Positions 27,473 through 35,779 of a stretch of 64,000 nt of DNA are shown in pieces. A program made the position numbers and the translations under genes. Under the pieces are notes generated by a model that did not search any database, was not told the origin of the DNA, and saw nothing but the letters and a program-made list of their open reading frames with translations. This stretch comes from Siminovitchia fordii DSM 16014 = CIP 108821 (GTDB lineage: Bacteria; Bacillota; Bacilli; Bacillales; Bacillaceae_C), in the NCBI RefSeq assembly GCF_000374565.1, contig NZ_KB894685.1:534221-598220 (forward strand), read 5' to 3'. Every line of letters starts with the position of its first letter. Position 1 is the stretch's first letter.

Positions 27473-28438
27473 TCAATCAAACTTATGGGGTTTAAGCAGA
27501 TCTACTGCTTCCATAACAACTGTAGGATGAAGTATCGGTATCATATGTCCTATATTTGGTATTACTTGTAACTGAGAGTTAGTTATTTCATTTATTAATC
27601 TTTTACCTTGTTCAATCGTTCCAAACGGGTCCTTTTCGCCTACTACAACTATAGTAGGAATATCTATATTTGAATAAGTAGAACTTATCTTTTTAGAAGT
27701 TTTCGGGAACTCCAAGACATCTTCACGATTAGCCTTAAATTGGTCAGGTCTAAATCCTAAAGCAATGGTTTCTTCTAGATATTCCTCGGGTGCATTTTCT
27801 GGGAAAAATGTTGAATTTACAGTACTTTTAGCCAAACCTTTACCTAAAGCTGTTCTCAAAAGTGTATTTAATATAAAATCTCCCGCAATTGGTGTTGTGA
27901 CTATTTTAGATAGTGCATCTCCATTTTCTGCTGGGTAGCCTTCTTTAAACATAGCTGCTCCCAACAATACAATCCCCGCTACTTCTTCTGGAAATTGCTG
28001 TGCATAAGAAAGTGTCATCGTTCCACTCCATGAATGACCAACAATGATAATTGGTTCATCTACTCCTATTTCCTTTAAAGCTTCACGGATTAGTGCTGCT
28101 TGAGATATAGGTGTCACCTTTCCTTCTGGTCTATCACTGTAGCCATAACCTGGACGGTCAAATGCCAATCCCTGATATCCCTGAGAAGCTGCCAGATGAA
28201 GCACATCTTTATAATCATTACCAGAAAGCATTGCTCCGTGTAGGAACACAATTGGCTTACCCTCTCCTTCTATGTAGTAATGTAGTCTTACACTATCAAC
28301 AGTAACGAATTTTCCCTTTGGTGGAAAGGATTCTTCTCCTTTCTTCACCTCAACAATGTTATAAAAATATAAACCTAAATACATTAGTAAAAGACTAGCA
28401 AAAAAAATAATAAGCATTTTTTGATATCCTCTTTTCAT
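27473..28438 (-). CDS. Membrane-anchored alpha/beta hydrolase
   Basis: 321-residue alpha/beta-hydrolase with an N-terminal membrane helix (about 9-27), so the catalytic domain is likely outside the membrane. HG oxyanion motif FLHGAM near 65-70, nucleophile S136 in GHSWSG, acid in VVGEKDPFG and histidine in NIGHMIP complete the triad. Substrate unknown. AT-rich codon use matches the rest of the accessory segment. Its upstream gap contains a 26-bp palindrome related to the one in front of the tetR gene, so the TetR protein encoded just upstream probably controls it. Confidence 0.88.
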   Translation of the reverse strand: MKRGYQKMLIIFFASLLLMYLGLYFYNIVEVKKGEESFPPKGKFVTVDSVRLHYYIEGEGKPIVFLHGAMLSGNDYKDVLHLAASQGYQGLAFDRPGYGYSDRPEGKVTPISQAALIREALKEIGVDEPIIIVGHSWSGTMTLSYAQQFPEEVAGIVLLGAAMFKEGYPAENGDALSKIVTTPIAGDFILNTLLRTALGKGLAKSTVNSTFFPENAPEEYLEETIALGFRPDQFKANREDVLEFPKTSKKISSTYSNIDIPTIVVVGEKDPFGTIEQGKRLINEITNSQLQVIPNIGHMIPILHPTVVMEAVDLLKPHKFD

Positions 28439-28481
28439 TTTATCTACTTTAACTCCCTTTTGTTTATACTATCAATACACT

Positions 28482-28507
28482 ATTAACATACTTAATAGTA
28501 TGTTAAT
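28482..28507. promoter_or_regulatory. Palindromic operator upstream of the hydrolase gene
   Basis: Inverted repeat with 11-bp perfect arms and a 4-base centre (left arm ATTAACATACT). It shares the core AACATACT...AGTATGTT with the larger palindrome in front of tetR, so both are probably sites for the same TetR-family protein. It lies 44 bp before the hydrolase start. Confidence 0.78.
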
Positions 28508-28527
28508 TATTATAAAAAACCCGCACT

Positions 28528-29319
28528 TTAGATTACGGATCTTTTTTTTGGAGCTATTCCATCCCAAAGAACATTAGAAATGGTTTCAAAGATGGGGTTT
28601 ATTTTAAAATGTGTTGGATCAATGATGTATTCTATTAAAATTCCTTTCATAAATGCATCAATTGTAACGCTAAGAGAGTTCGGGTGTAACTCACTTGAGA
28701 CAAGACCTTTTTTTTGCATTTCATGTAAATAAGTTCCTACCCCGTCAATTATTTTCCCATGTATCGATTGTAGCTTTTTTTGAACTTCAGGCTCTCTATT
28801 TGCGGCAACAAACTCGAGGAAAAGTCTCGAAGACCCATCATTTATTTCAAAGAAGTTAAACTGAGTTTTGAGCCAATCTGTTAGTGCAGTTTTGGGATTG
28901 CTTGTAGAAAGCATTTTTTCAATTTGCGATGGTAGAATTTGAAGCTGTTGTGTTAAATGATGTTCTAATATGGCTAAAAATAAGTCTTGTTTACTGGAGA
29001 AATGCCAATAGACTGCTCCCTTTGTTAATCCTGCATCAGATGCAACTTTATCTAGGGATGCATTCCCATAGCCTTGTACAGAAAATATTCTTGTACCTGC
29101 TTCTATGATTCTTGTCCTAGTATCTTTAAAACCCTCTTTCATATTTGATTGTTTTTCCTGTAACCAATTCCTCATACCTTCCCTACCACCAAAATGTCTT
29201 CTAACAGCTGTCCAATGAACACCAGCTAATTCGGCAATTTCAGCAAAAGTAATTTGATCGAAAGGCTTTGATTCAAGTAATTTTTCTGCAACTTTATAGA
29301 TTTTCTCTTGAACAGACAA
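28528..29319 (-). CDS. TetR-family regulator with two tandem DNA-binding domains
   Basis: 263 residues, about 65 longer than a normal TetR repressor. The extra length is a second TetR_N-like helix-turn-helix. Domain 1 (about 5-55) holds TFAEIAELAGVHWTAVRRHFGGR; domain 2 (about 67-120) holds ASLDKVASDAGLTKGAVYWHFSSK; a single ligand/dimer domain follows. Start is probably the TTG/ATG after GGAGGTGCAAAT. It overlaps its own promoter with a 42-bp palindrome, which indicates autorepression, and the hydrolase gene downstream has a related site. A dimer would present four recognition helices. Confidence 0.9.
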   Translation of the reverse strand: MSVQEKIYKVAEKLLESKPFDQITFAEIAELAGVHWTAVRRHFGGREGMRNWLQEKQSNMKEGFKDTRTRIIEAGTRIFSVQGYGNASLDKVASDAGLTKGAVYWHFSSKQDLFLAILEHHLTQQLQILPSQIEKMLSTSNPKTALTDWLKTQFNFFEINDGSSRLFLEFVAANREPEVQKKLQSIHGKIIDGVGTYLHEMQKKGLVSSELHPNSLSVTIDAFMKGILIEYIIDPTHFKINPIFETISNVLWDGIAPKKRSVI

Positions 29320-29352
29320 ATTTGCACCTCCATAATCTCCGACATTTATTTC

Positions 29353-29394
29353 AGTATTTTGTAAACATACTTATAAGTATGTTTACAAAATACT
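29353..29394. promoter_or_regulatory. 42-bp perfect palindrome, tetR operator
   Basis: Uninterrupted perfect inverted repeat, 21 bp each side, centred between 29373 and 29374 (centre AACATACTTATAAGTATGTT). It covers the -10 box of the tetR promoter and ends 34 bp above the tetR start. The length is about twice that of a usual TetR site, in keeping with the doubled DNA-binding domain. Confidence 0.88.
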
Positions 29395-29415
29395 TTTTAC
29401 AATGTAAAATGTCAA
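29387..29415 (-). promoter_or_regulatory. Sigma-A promoter of tetR
   Basis: Minus strand TTGACA (29415-29410), 17 bp, TATTTT (29392-29387). The -10 box lies inside the palindromic operator. Confidence 0.82.
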
Positions 29416-29615
29416 GCATTTTCCACTCTTCTTCCATGTTATAACCCCGCTTTATTTAAATAAACCTACTATGCCTTCATCTTAAACAAACGTAAAGTTT
29501 AAGTATACTTCTACACAAAATCCATTAACGTTACTTTAATGGAATATTATATGGCTAGAACATTTTAAGCATCGCAATTGTAAATGTAACGGCTTTATTT
29601 ACATTTAAACAACTG

Positions 29616-29822
29616 TTACTCAACCGATTGGTCATTATCTGCTATTGGTGAGACCAAAATACTAAATCCTACATCTCCATAATCCCACATTTTCACCCAA
29701 GGATAAGTCCCTTTTGGTAAAATAAAGGTTCTTTCTTCAAGATAATTAATCGGTTCCTTATCGCCAGTGTATCCATGAAGGAATGTGGCGGGATGAATAT
29801 ATTTGAAACATTTAAATTTCAT
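29616..29822 (-). CDS. Small hypothetical protein (68 residues)
   Basis: Not recognised. The protein is soluble, with several Trp/Tyr/Phe residues and the stretch ERTFILPKGTYPWVKMWDYGDVGF, which looks like a small beta domain. A strong ribosome site (GGGGAG, 7-base spacing to ATG) supports it. It is the gene nearest the tRNA-Val fragment, in the accessory segment. An AAATGTAA/TTACATTT repeat at 29579-29607 lies just below its stop but lacks a T run. Confidence 0.65.
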   Translation of the reverse strand: MKFKCFKYIHPATFLHGYTGDKEPINYLEERTFILPKGTYPWVKMWDYGDVGFSILVSPIADNDQSVE

Positions 29823-29931
29823 CTTTTCTCCCCATCAATGGATTAGACACGGCAACGGCTTTAAGCAGGTTTGTGTAGTATTTGTGCAATGTATAAATAT
29901 TCAAGGTGATCTTGAAGTTGTTTGAAAATAT

Positions 29932-29973
29932 AAAAAGGCGCCAACTCCTTAATATATAAGGGATCAGCGCCTC
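29932..29973 (-). terminator. Terminator below the tRNA-Val fragment and TRAP genes
   Basis: Minus-strand stem AGGCGC...GCGCCT, strengthened by CCCTT/AAGGA, followed by TTTTTATA. It stands 11 bp beyond the tRNA fragment, as a tRNA terminator would, and now ends the TRAP operon. Confidence 0.85.
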
Positions 29974-29980
29974 TTTCATG

Positions 29981-30032
29981 TAGTGATTCCGACTGGGCTC
30001 GAACCAGCGACCTCCACCCTGTCAAGGTGGCG
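29981..30032 (-). pseudogene. tRNA-Val(GAC) 3' fragment
   Basis: About 52 bases match the 3' part of the complete tRNA-Val at 25361-25433 with one difference in the T arm, plus three shared bases beyond the 3' end. The anticodon arm, T arm and 3' acceptor strand are present; the D arm and 5' acceptor strand are replaced by the end of the TRAP permease gene. It cannot fold into a tRNA. The join makes a short perfect repeat AAGGTGG-CGT-CCACCTT at 30023-30039. Confidence 0.9.
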
Positions 30033-30044
30033 TCCACCTTATGA

Positions 30045-32003
30045 TCAACTTTCCGCCAATTTATACTTCCCTTTATTTTTCGTGAAAATTTGTACGGCAA
30101 GCATTGCGATAAATAATACTAAACCGATGATATCTGACATTCCTTCAGGGTACATGAGCATGAGTCCTGAAGCAATGGCAATTATACGCTCGTACCAGTA
30201 CAGTTTCCTGTACCAAAACCCGATAATTCCGGCGCCTGTTGCAAGCATTCCAGTAAATGCCGTGAATAACATCCAGATGAGATAAGGAATCGTTGTATCA
30301 ATCATTAACAATTCTGGCGATAGTACAAACATATAAGGAATGATGAACGCTGCAATTGCCAATTTCGATGCGTTGACTCCGGTTCGTATCGGTTCCCCTC
30401 CAGAAACTCCCGATGCCGCAAATGCCGCCAAAGCGACCGGCGGTGTAATATCGGCTACAATCCCAAAATAGAAGACGAACAAATGGGCAGAGAGTGCAGG
30501 TACACCTAACAATATGATGGCAGGTGCCGCAATTGTTGAGGTGATGACGTAGTTCGCTGTTGTTGGTGAACCCATGCCAAGTACAATGGCTGTCAGCATT
30601 GTAAAGAACAGAGTCAATAACAGCTGGCCGTTGGCCAGACCGACCAATCCATTGGCAAGCTTCAGCCCCAGACCCGTTTTCGTAACTACACCAACGATGA
30701 TTCCCGCAGATGCGGTAGCCGCCGCTACGGAAAGTGCCGTTCTCGCACCGTCCACTAGGGCCTCCACCATTTGCTTAAATCCGATACGAGTACTTTTCCG
30801 GATGGCACTGACAACGATCGTACCAATGATGGACCAAAGAGCCGCACGCATAACACTCACTCCGGTCATAAGGAGAACAATGATCAGGAGGATCGGGAGC
30901 AATAGATAAATCTTCCCAAATACCTCTTTCCTGTCCGGCATTTCCTCTTTTGATAAACCTTTAAGGCCCACTCGTTTTGCTTCAAGGTGAGTCATGATCC
31001 ATATTCCGGAGAAATACAGGATTGCCGGGATAACAGCCGCCTTTGCTATTTCCCAGTATGTGATTCCAATGAATTCAACCATCAAGAATGCTGCTGCCCC
31101 CATGACAGGCGGCATGATCTGTCCACCTGTTGATGCAGCGGCTTCAACGGCACCTGCAAATTCTTTGCGGTAACCAAGTTTTTTCATCATCGGTATCGTA
31201 AATGAACCTGATGTGACAACGTTGGCAACTGAGCTTCCACTGATAGTTCCTTGCAAAGCACTGGAAAAAATCGCAACCTTTGCCGGTCCCCCCACCCTTC
31301 TGCCTGCAATCGAAAGGGCCAAATCATTGAAATATTGGCCGACGCCGGTTTTCACAAGGAACGCACCAAACAACAGGAATAAAAATATGAACGTTGCAGA
31401 AACATACAACGGCGTTCCCAAAATTCCTTGTGATGTATAAAACATAGTATTAATGAGACTTTCAAAATTCAAACCTCTATGTGCCAGGAAACCCGGCATC
31501 GACGGACCAAAATATGCATACAACATAAATAAAAGAGCAATGATCGTGATCGGAAGTCCTACAGCGCGCCGCGTTGCTTCTAGTGTCAATAAAACAGCGA
31601 GCGTTCCGACTGTCAAATCAAGCGTGGTCAATGTTCCCACCCGATTGACTATGGTTTCAATCATTAGGGGCCAATAAGCACCCACCCCAACTGATAGGGT
31701 GGCAAAAATGATATCATACCACGCTACAATGTCCTTCCGCCTCGTCTTTCTTTTCGCCGGAAAAAGAAGGAATATAAGTGAAAGAGCAAATCCCAGGTGG
31801 ATGGACAGCAGAATTTGACGCGGTATCGATTGTGTAATAGACGCATACAATTGAAAAATGGAAAACGCCAACAATCCGAAAAATATTATCCAACCAAGCG
31901 TACCTCTTACTCTCCGCGTAGCTGATTCCGGATCATATTTTTCCAATATTTTACGTTGTTCCTCTTCCGATAAAGCTTCATGGGTCGGTTTATCTGCCAA
32001 CAA
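30045..32003 (-). CDS. TRAP transporter fused permease (4TM/12TM)
   Basis: 652-residue membrane protein in which the small DctQ-like and large DctM-like TRAP subunits are fused. It has four N-terminal helices (about 35-150) and then the large subunit with GQIMPPVMGAAAFLMVEFIG, GLVTKTGLGLK-like and GMGSPTTANYVITSTIAAPA motifs. It uses ion gradients to import organic anions delivered by the TAXI binding protein. It starts at TTG (32003) after AAAGGAG, overlapping the end of the DUF1850 gene by 14 bp, so the three genes are translated together. Its stop is 12 bases from the tRNA fragment. Confidence 0.92.
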   Translation of the reverse strand: MLADKPTHEALSEEEQRKILEKYDPESATRRVRGTLGWIIFFGLLAFSIFQLYASITQSIPRQILLSIHLGFALSLIFLLFPAKRKTRRKDIVAWYDIIFATLSVGVGAYWPLMIETIVNRVGTLTTLDLTVGTLAVLLTLEATRRAVGLPITIIALLFMLYAYFGPSMPGFLAHRGLNFESLINTMFYTSQGILGTPLYVSATFIFLFLLFGAFLVKTGVGQYFNDLALSIAGRRVGGPAKVAIFSSALQGTISGSSVANVVTSGSFTIPMMKKLGYRKEFAGAVEAAASTGGQIMPPVMGAAAFLMVEFIGITYWEIAKAAVIPAILYFSGIWIMTHLEAKRVGLKGLSKEEMPDRKEVFGKIYLLLPILLIIVLLMTGVSVMRAALWSIIGTIVVSAIRKSTRIGFKQMVEALVDGARTALSVAAATASAGIIVGVVTKTGLGLKLANGLVGLANGQLLLTLFFTMLTAIVLGMGSPTTANYVITSTIAAPAIILLGVPALSAHLFVFYFGIVADITPPVALAAFAASGVSGGEPIRTGVNASKLAIAAFIIPYMFVLSPELLMIDTTIPYLIWMLFTAFTGMLATGAGIIGFWYRKLYWYERIIAIASGLMLMYPEGMSDIIGLVLFIAMLAVQIFTKNKGKYKLAES

Positions 32004-32502
32004 TATTCACTCCTTTCCATTGCTGCCATAAAGAAAGCTTCCTTTTCTCAATCCTTACCACAGATCCCGGCTCGGTAATCTCTGTAAATGGCGTTACCTT
32101 CTCCCCAACCACAAGACGATGGTCGGCGCTTACCTGGCCAGTGCTAAGATCAATCCAAGGAAAATCACGCTTCATGTTTCGGATATAATATTTACCATCT
32201 TTCATCTGGAAGGTTTCCCCTTCCTCTGAATTGGATGGCATGCCTACAGCTGTATCTTCATATTCCAATTCCACTTGGCGGACGACACCATTTTCCAGTA
32301 CCTGATATTCCTCTTTAACATCTGAATGGTGAATGGAATGGTTATATACTATTTGAAATCGGCTGTTCGCTGCCCTAAGCGGGAAGTAGGCGAGCAGCTG
32401 ATTTTCTTTTTGAGACTTGATTGTAATCGTATCTGTTACTGGAACCACTAAAAATATGAAAGCTATAAATGGTATGATGAACAGCATCAAACGTTTGGGC
32501 AT
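31990..32502 (-). CDS. DUF1850 protein of the TRAP-TAXI cluster
   Basis: 170-residue protein with an N-terminal hydrophobic anchor (about 5-22), then an extracytoplasmic beta-rich domain with FQIVYNHSIHHSDVKEEYQV, EDTAVGMPSNSEEGE and GSVVRIEKRKLSLWQQW. DUF1850 genes regularly sit beside TAXI/TRAP-fused permeases; the function is unknown. The frame is open to 32571, but ATG at 32502 has GGGGGAG right upstream and places the anchor at the N-terminus. It lies between receptor and permease genes. Confidence 0.85.
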   Translation of the reverse strand: MPKRLMLFIIPFIAFIFLVVPVTDTITIKSQKENQLLAYFPLRAANSRFQIVYNHSIHHSDVKEEYQVLENGVVRQVELEYEDTAVGMPSNSEEGETFQMKDGKYYIRNMKRDFPWIDLSTGQVSADHRLVVGEKVTPFTEITEPGSVVRIEKRKLSLWQQWKGVNIVGR

Positions 32503-32590
32503 ATTTCTCTCCCCCAAAAAAATCCTCTTCAAAGAAAAGAATAGACCGAAAGGATGGTCCGGTCTATTCACGCCATTGGATATACATCAC

Positions 32591-33592
32591 TTATTTTTCC
32601 GCTGAAATGCCCTTTTCATCAAAGTACTTTTTGGCACCTGGGTGAATATCAATGGCCATTCCATTCAATGCATTTTCAACACTGATTTGCTTGCCTTTTG
32701 CATGACCGACTTTATCAGTATTCTCATATATCGATTTCGCCATTTCGTAGACAAGGTCATCTGATAAATCGGATCTGACGACAAGCATAGCTTGGACCGC
32801 TACTGTATTTACATCCCTCTTGGCATCATACGTTCCTTTTTTGATTGTTTCCTTTGCATAATAAGGATATTTTTCTATAAGGGCATCAATTTTATCATCT
32901 TCAAGGGGAACAATAACGACTTTTTCAGTTGCCGCTAATCCCTCAACAGCTCCTGTCGGTGTTCCTGCAGTTATGAAAGCGGCATCAATTGTACCATCTT
33001 GAATTCCTGTAGTGGAATCATCAAAAGACAGATTTCTGGCTTTTACATCGTCAAGATTCATACCGTACGCTTCAAGAATCTGTTCCGCGTTGGCAAGCGT
33101 CCCTGATCCGGATTCTCCGACAGAGACTGTTTTGCCTTTCAAGTCTTCTACCGATTTAATTCCGGATTTCTTCGTAGTAACTATTTGGAGCGTTTCCGGA
33201 TAAAGTGTTCCCAGACCTTTCAGGTTGTCCACTTTTTCTTTGAACATATTGGTTCCTTCAGTGGCATATGTAGCGATATCCGTTTGTGTGAAAGCCACTT
33301 CGGCTTCTTCTTTTTTAATTAGGGCCATATTTTCCGCAGATGCTCCCGAAGTGACTGCATTGGACTCTATTCCTGTTGCATCCTTGATCAAATTGGCAAA
33401 ACTTCCTCCAAGCGGATAATATGTACCCCCAGTACCGCCTGTCGCAATACTGATGAATTTGACACCATAATCTTTCCCGCCTTTTCCTGTCTTCTCCTTT
33501 CCTTTATCATCTCCACCACCGCCGCAGGCTGCCAGCACTAATGAAATCACTAACATAAAAGTGATGCTAAAAAAAGATTTTTTTCGACTCAT
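32591..33592 (-). CDS. TAXI-family TRAP solute-binding lipoprotein
   Basis: 333-residue extracytoplasmic receptor. Lipoprotein signal peptide with cleavage before C23 (LVLAAC-GGG), then KFISIATGGTGGTYYPLGGSFANLI, the TAXI signature, and KGKTVSVGESGSGT ligand-site segment. TAXI proteins bind glutamate/glutamine or other dicarboxylates; the ligand here is not predictable. It is the first gene of the TAXI-DUF1850-permease operon, with the ATG after GAGGAGGCC. Confidence 0.93.
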   Translation of the reverse strand: MSRKKSFFSITFMLVISLVLAACGGGGDDKGKEKTGKGGKDYGVKFISIATGGTGGTYYPLGGSFANLIKDATGIESNAVTSGASAENMALIKKEEAEVAFTQTDIATYATEGTNMFKEKVDNLKGLGTLYPETLQIVTTKKSGIKSVEDLKGKTVSVGESGSGTLANAEQILEAYGMNLDDVKARNLSFDDSTTGIQDGTIDAAFITAGTPTGAVEGLAATEKVVIVPLEDDKIDALIEKYPYYAKETIKKGTYDAKRDVNTVAVQAMLVVRSDLSDDLVYEMAKSIYENTDKVGHAKGKQISVENALNGMAIDIHPGAKKYFDEKGISAEK

Positions 33593-33826
33593 TTAAAGGC
33601 CTCCTCACTTTTTTTAAACATGATTTAGCATAATGTCTTTCATGCAGGCAAACATAAACGTCACTTTCACAAATGTACTGTAAACGTACGATAAAGTGTT
33701 CTCGCTAAGTTAAACTCCCTCTCATTTTACCCTATTTAAAAATAACAAAACGTCAGCTTTAACATTACACATACCATATGATAAAGTATTTATCATACAA
33801 TCTTCCGAAAAGGAGGCTAATAAAAT

Positions 33827-34546
33827 ATGCAAGGTACGATTACAGAAATAGAGTTTAGCAGCAAAGAGTTAGATGAAAAGCTAGAGCTTTTGATTTATTT
33901 GCCTGCAAATTATTCGCCACTGTATAAGTACTCTCTTTTGATTGTTCAGGATGGAAAAGACTACTTTCAGATGGGCAGACTCACAAGATTTGCGGACCTA
34001 TTGCTCGCCGAGAAAAAGATTGAAAATCTGATCATCGTCGGGATTCCATATAAAAACGTGAAGGACCGTCGGAAAAAATATCATCCAGAGGGTGAAAAGA
34101 ATGAAGCATACATAAGATTTTTGGCCCATGAACTTGTTCCCTGGCTGGAAAAGGAATATCCCACCACCAGCATTGGAAAAAGCAGGACTTTGATGGGGGA
34201 CAGTTTGGCAGCCACCGTTTCTTTAATGACTGCAATAGAATATCCCCACACGTTTGGAAAAGTTATTTTACACTCGCCATATGTAAATGATAAAGTACTT
34301 TCTGCTGTCCGTTCTCATAAAGAGCCTTATCTTTTGGATGTCTATCATGTGATCGGCAAAGATGAAAATGAAATCAAGTTTTCAGCAGAGCGGGTGGAGG
34401 ATTTCTTGACTCCGAACCGGGAGCTTCATGAGGCTTTTGAGGAAAATGGCTTCGATTCTTTTTATGACGAATTTGATGGCGGCCACTCGTGGAAATATTG
34501 GCAGCCCGATGTTAAACGTGCACTGACAATGATGTTTTCCCGTTAA
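33827..34546 (+). CDS. yjcH: Putative esterase, YjcH family
   Basis: 239-residue alpha/beta-hydrolase of the enterochelin-esterase-like (esterase D) family. Landmarks are LLIVQDGKDYF, nucleophile in LMGDSLAATVSL, HSPYVN, and the final GGHSWKYWQPD histidine. Substrate unknown. In B. subtilis yjcH lies next to yjcG and yjcF; here about 2.7 kb of other genes separate them. ATG follows GGAGG. A terminator follows about 170 bp after the stop. Confidence 0.85.
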   Translation: MQGTITEIEFSSKELDEKLELLIYLPANYSPLYKYSLLIVQDGKDYFQMGRLTRFADLLLAEKKIENLIIVGIPYKNVKDRRKKYHPEGEKNEAYIRFLAHELVPWLEKEYPTTSIGKSRTLMGDSLAATVSLMTAIEYPHTFGKVILHSPYVNDKVLSAVRSHKEPYLLDVYHVIGKDENEIKFSAERVEDFLTPNRELHEAFEENGFDSFYDEFDGGHSWKYWQPDVKRALTMMFSR

Positions 34547-34966
34547 ATTATGTTCTATAATTTTACTTCAGTATAAAATGTCAAAAACGTTGATTCATCA
34601 GCATTTGCAATCTTTTTGTATCTCTCATATTGCAATATAAATCATAATACAGCACGCACTTGGGGCTGCTTTCGGGGCAAATAGGGGCTTAAAATGGTAG
34701 ATGCTTGATAATAAAATCCGGTCCGGTCATACCGGGCCTGTTTTAATCTGCCTATTACAATTCAACAACTGTATTAACATCATTTTATGTGCATCTCCTT
34801 TTAAATCCACATGAAGTATGATGCACTTGAACAAATATAAATTTTAAAATTGTTAAAAAAGCAAAAAGGTATTGTAGAAGAATATTATATGCATTTTGCT
34901 GATAGAGTTTTAGATTATTATTTATTAAATCTTGAAATGGAACATTTCTATGTTCAAGGGGGAGAA
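34547..34966. other. Gap between yjcH and the lipoprotein gene
   Basis: About 420 bases. It contains the terminator at 34715-34746 and an AT-rich stretch that probably holds the lipoprotein promoter. The frame in front of the lipoprotein is open from 34850 but has no ribosome site, so I do not count it as coding. It is the left junction of the block inserted between yjcH and yjcG. Confidence 0.55.
34715..34746 (+). terminator. Probable terminator after yjcH
   Basis: GGTCCGGT-CAT-ACCGGGCC stem (one G-U pair) followed by TGTTTTAAT. Confidence 0.75.
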
Positions 34967-35566
34967 ATGAATATGAGAAAAATCTTTTATGGCTTCTTCA
35001 TTGTTTTAGTATTGAGTGCCTGTTCCCAGAAAGAAAATATTGACACTACAGAAGATGAAATTCCTTTTACAACAAAAATAGAAGTCCCTAGTACTATTTT
35101 CACTTCTGAAAAAAACAATAGTACAATTGACGAAGAAGAAATGAAGCTGAGCATAAAAACATATCTAGACAGCAGCGAAGAATTATATAATGCCAGTTAT
35201 CCATTTGAGGAGATTATCGATGCAGGTGAGGAATTAAATAAAAATGAAATAGAGAAATTTAATAGAATTAACAAGCTTACAAAAGAAAATGATGAAAATT
35301 TCTCTAATTATATCTTATATAATACCTTGCCTGAAGGTTATCAAGAAGAGTCTGAAAGAATTAGTCGTTACATTACAGCTTCAAGTGAGTATATTCATGA
35401 ATTAAATAAACTACTCGATAACGTGAGTGATGGAAATTTTTCTGAAATAGACATTGAATCCATCATTGATAAAAGTGATGTGGTGAATGGAAGAGAACAG
35501 AAAAAAATAGAAGAATTCCTTGATAAGGAGAATATTCACACAAAAGCATTTGGACGGGACAATTAA
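34967..35566 (+). CDS. NDxxF-motif lipoprotein
   Basis: 199-residue lipoprotein. Signal peptide MNMRKIFYGFFIVLVLSAC with lipidated C19, an acidic linker, then a helical domain with KENDENFSNYI, which fits the NDxxF motif after which this Firmicute lipoprotein family is named. Function unknown. The frame is open from 34850, but GGGGGAG just before ATG 34967 and the proper signal peptide fix the start. It is AT-rich and Glu/Asn/Ile-rich unlike yjcH and yjcG, consistent with recent gain. Confidence 0.78.
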   Translation: MNMRKIFYGFFIVLVLSACSQKENIDTTEDEIPFTTKIEVPSTIFTSEKNNSTIDEEEMKLSIKTYLDSSEELYNASYPFEEIIDAGEELNKNEIEKFNRINKLTKENDENFSNYILYNTLPEGYQEESERISRYITASSEYIHELNKLLDNVSDGNFSEIDIESIIDKSDVVNGREQKKIEEFLDKENIHTKAFGRDN

Positions 35567-35607
35567 GAAAGAAAAGGTTCATCCTTTTGTACTGCATAAG
35601 ATGAACA

Positions 35608-35647
35608 TTCAAAAAAGGTGCCCCGAATTAATGCGGACACCATTTTT
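35608..35647 (+). terminator. Terminator after the lipoprotein gene
   Basis: GGTG-CCC...GCGGACACC inverted repeat flanked by A6 and T5; it can work in both directions. A GTTCATC/GATGAAC repeat just upstream may add to it. Confidence 0.7.
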
Positions 35648-35779
35648 GTGAATTCTAGATTTTTCACAAATTGTAGAGATTATAGAGAAACACCTTTAAA
35701 GAAGTTACATAAAGAGGATAACTCCATGTATTACGATTAAACGGAGCACCCTCTTTAGTTTATTTTAACAATACTTCGT

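Noticed and set aside
25361-30032. Ordinary tRNA-integrated genomic island
   Set aside because: Fragment polarity is opposite to that expected and no integrase is encoded, so I report the geometry as a puzzle instead.
29861-30100. 79-codon minus frame over the tRNA fragment
   Set aside because: It is composed of terminator, tRNA fragment and the end of the TRAP gene in another frame.
33593-33826. CcpA (cre) site upstream of the TRAP operon
   Set aside because: TGTAAACGTACGAT near 33675 starts like a cre site but fails in the second half.
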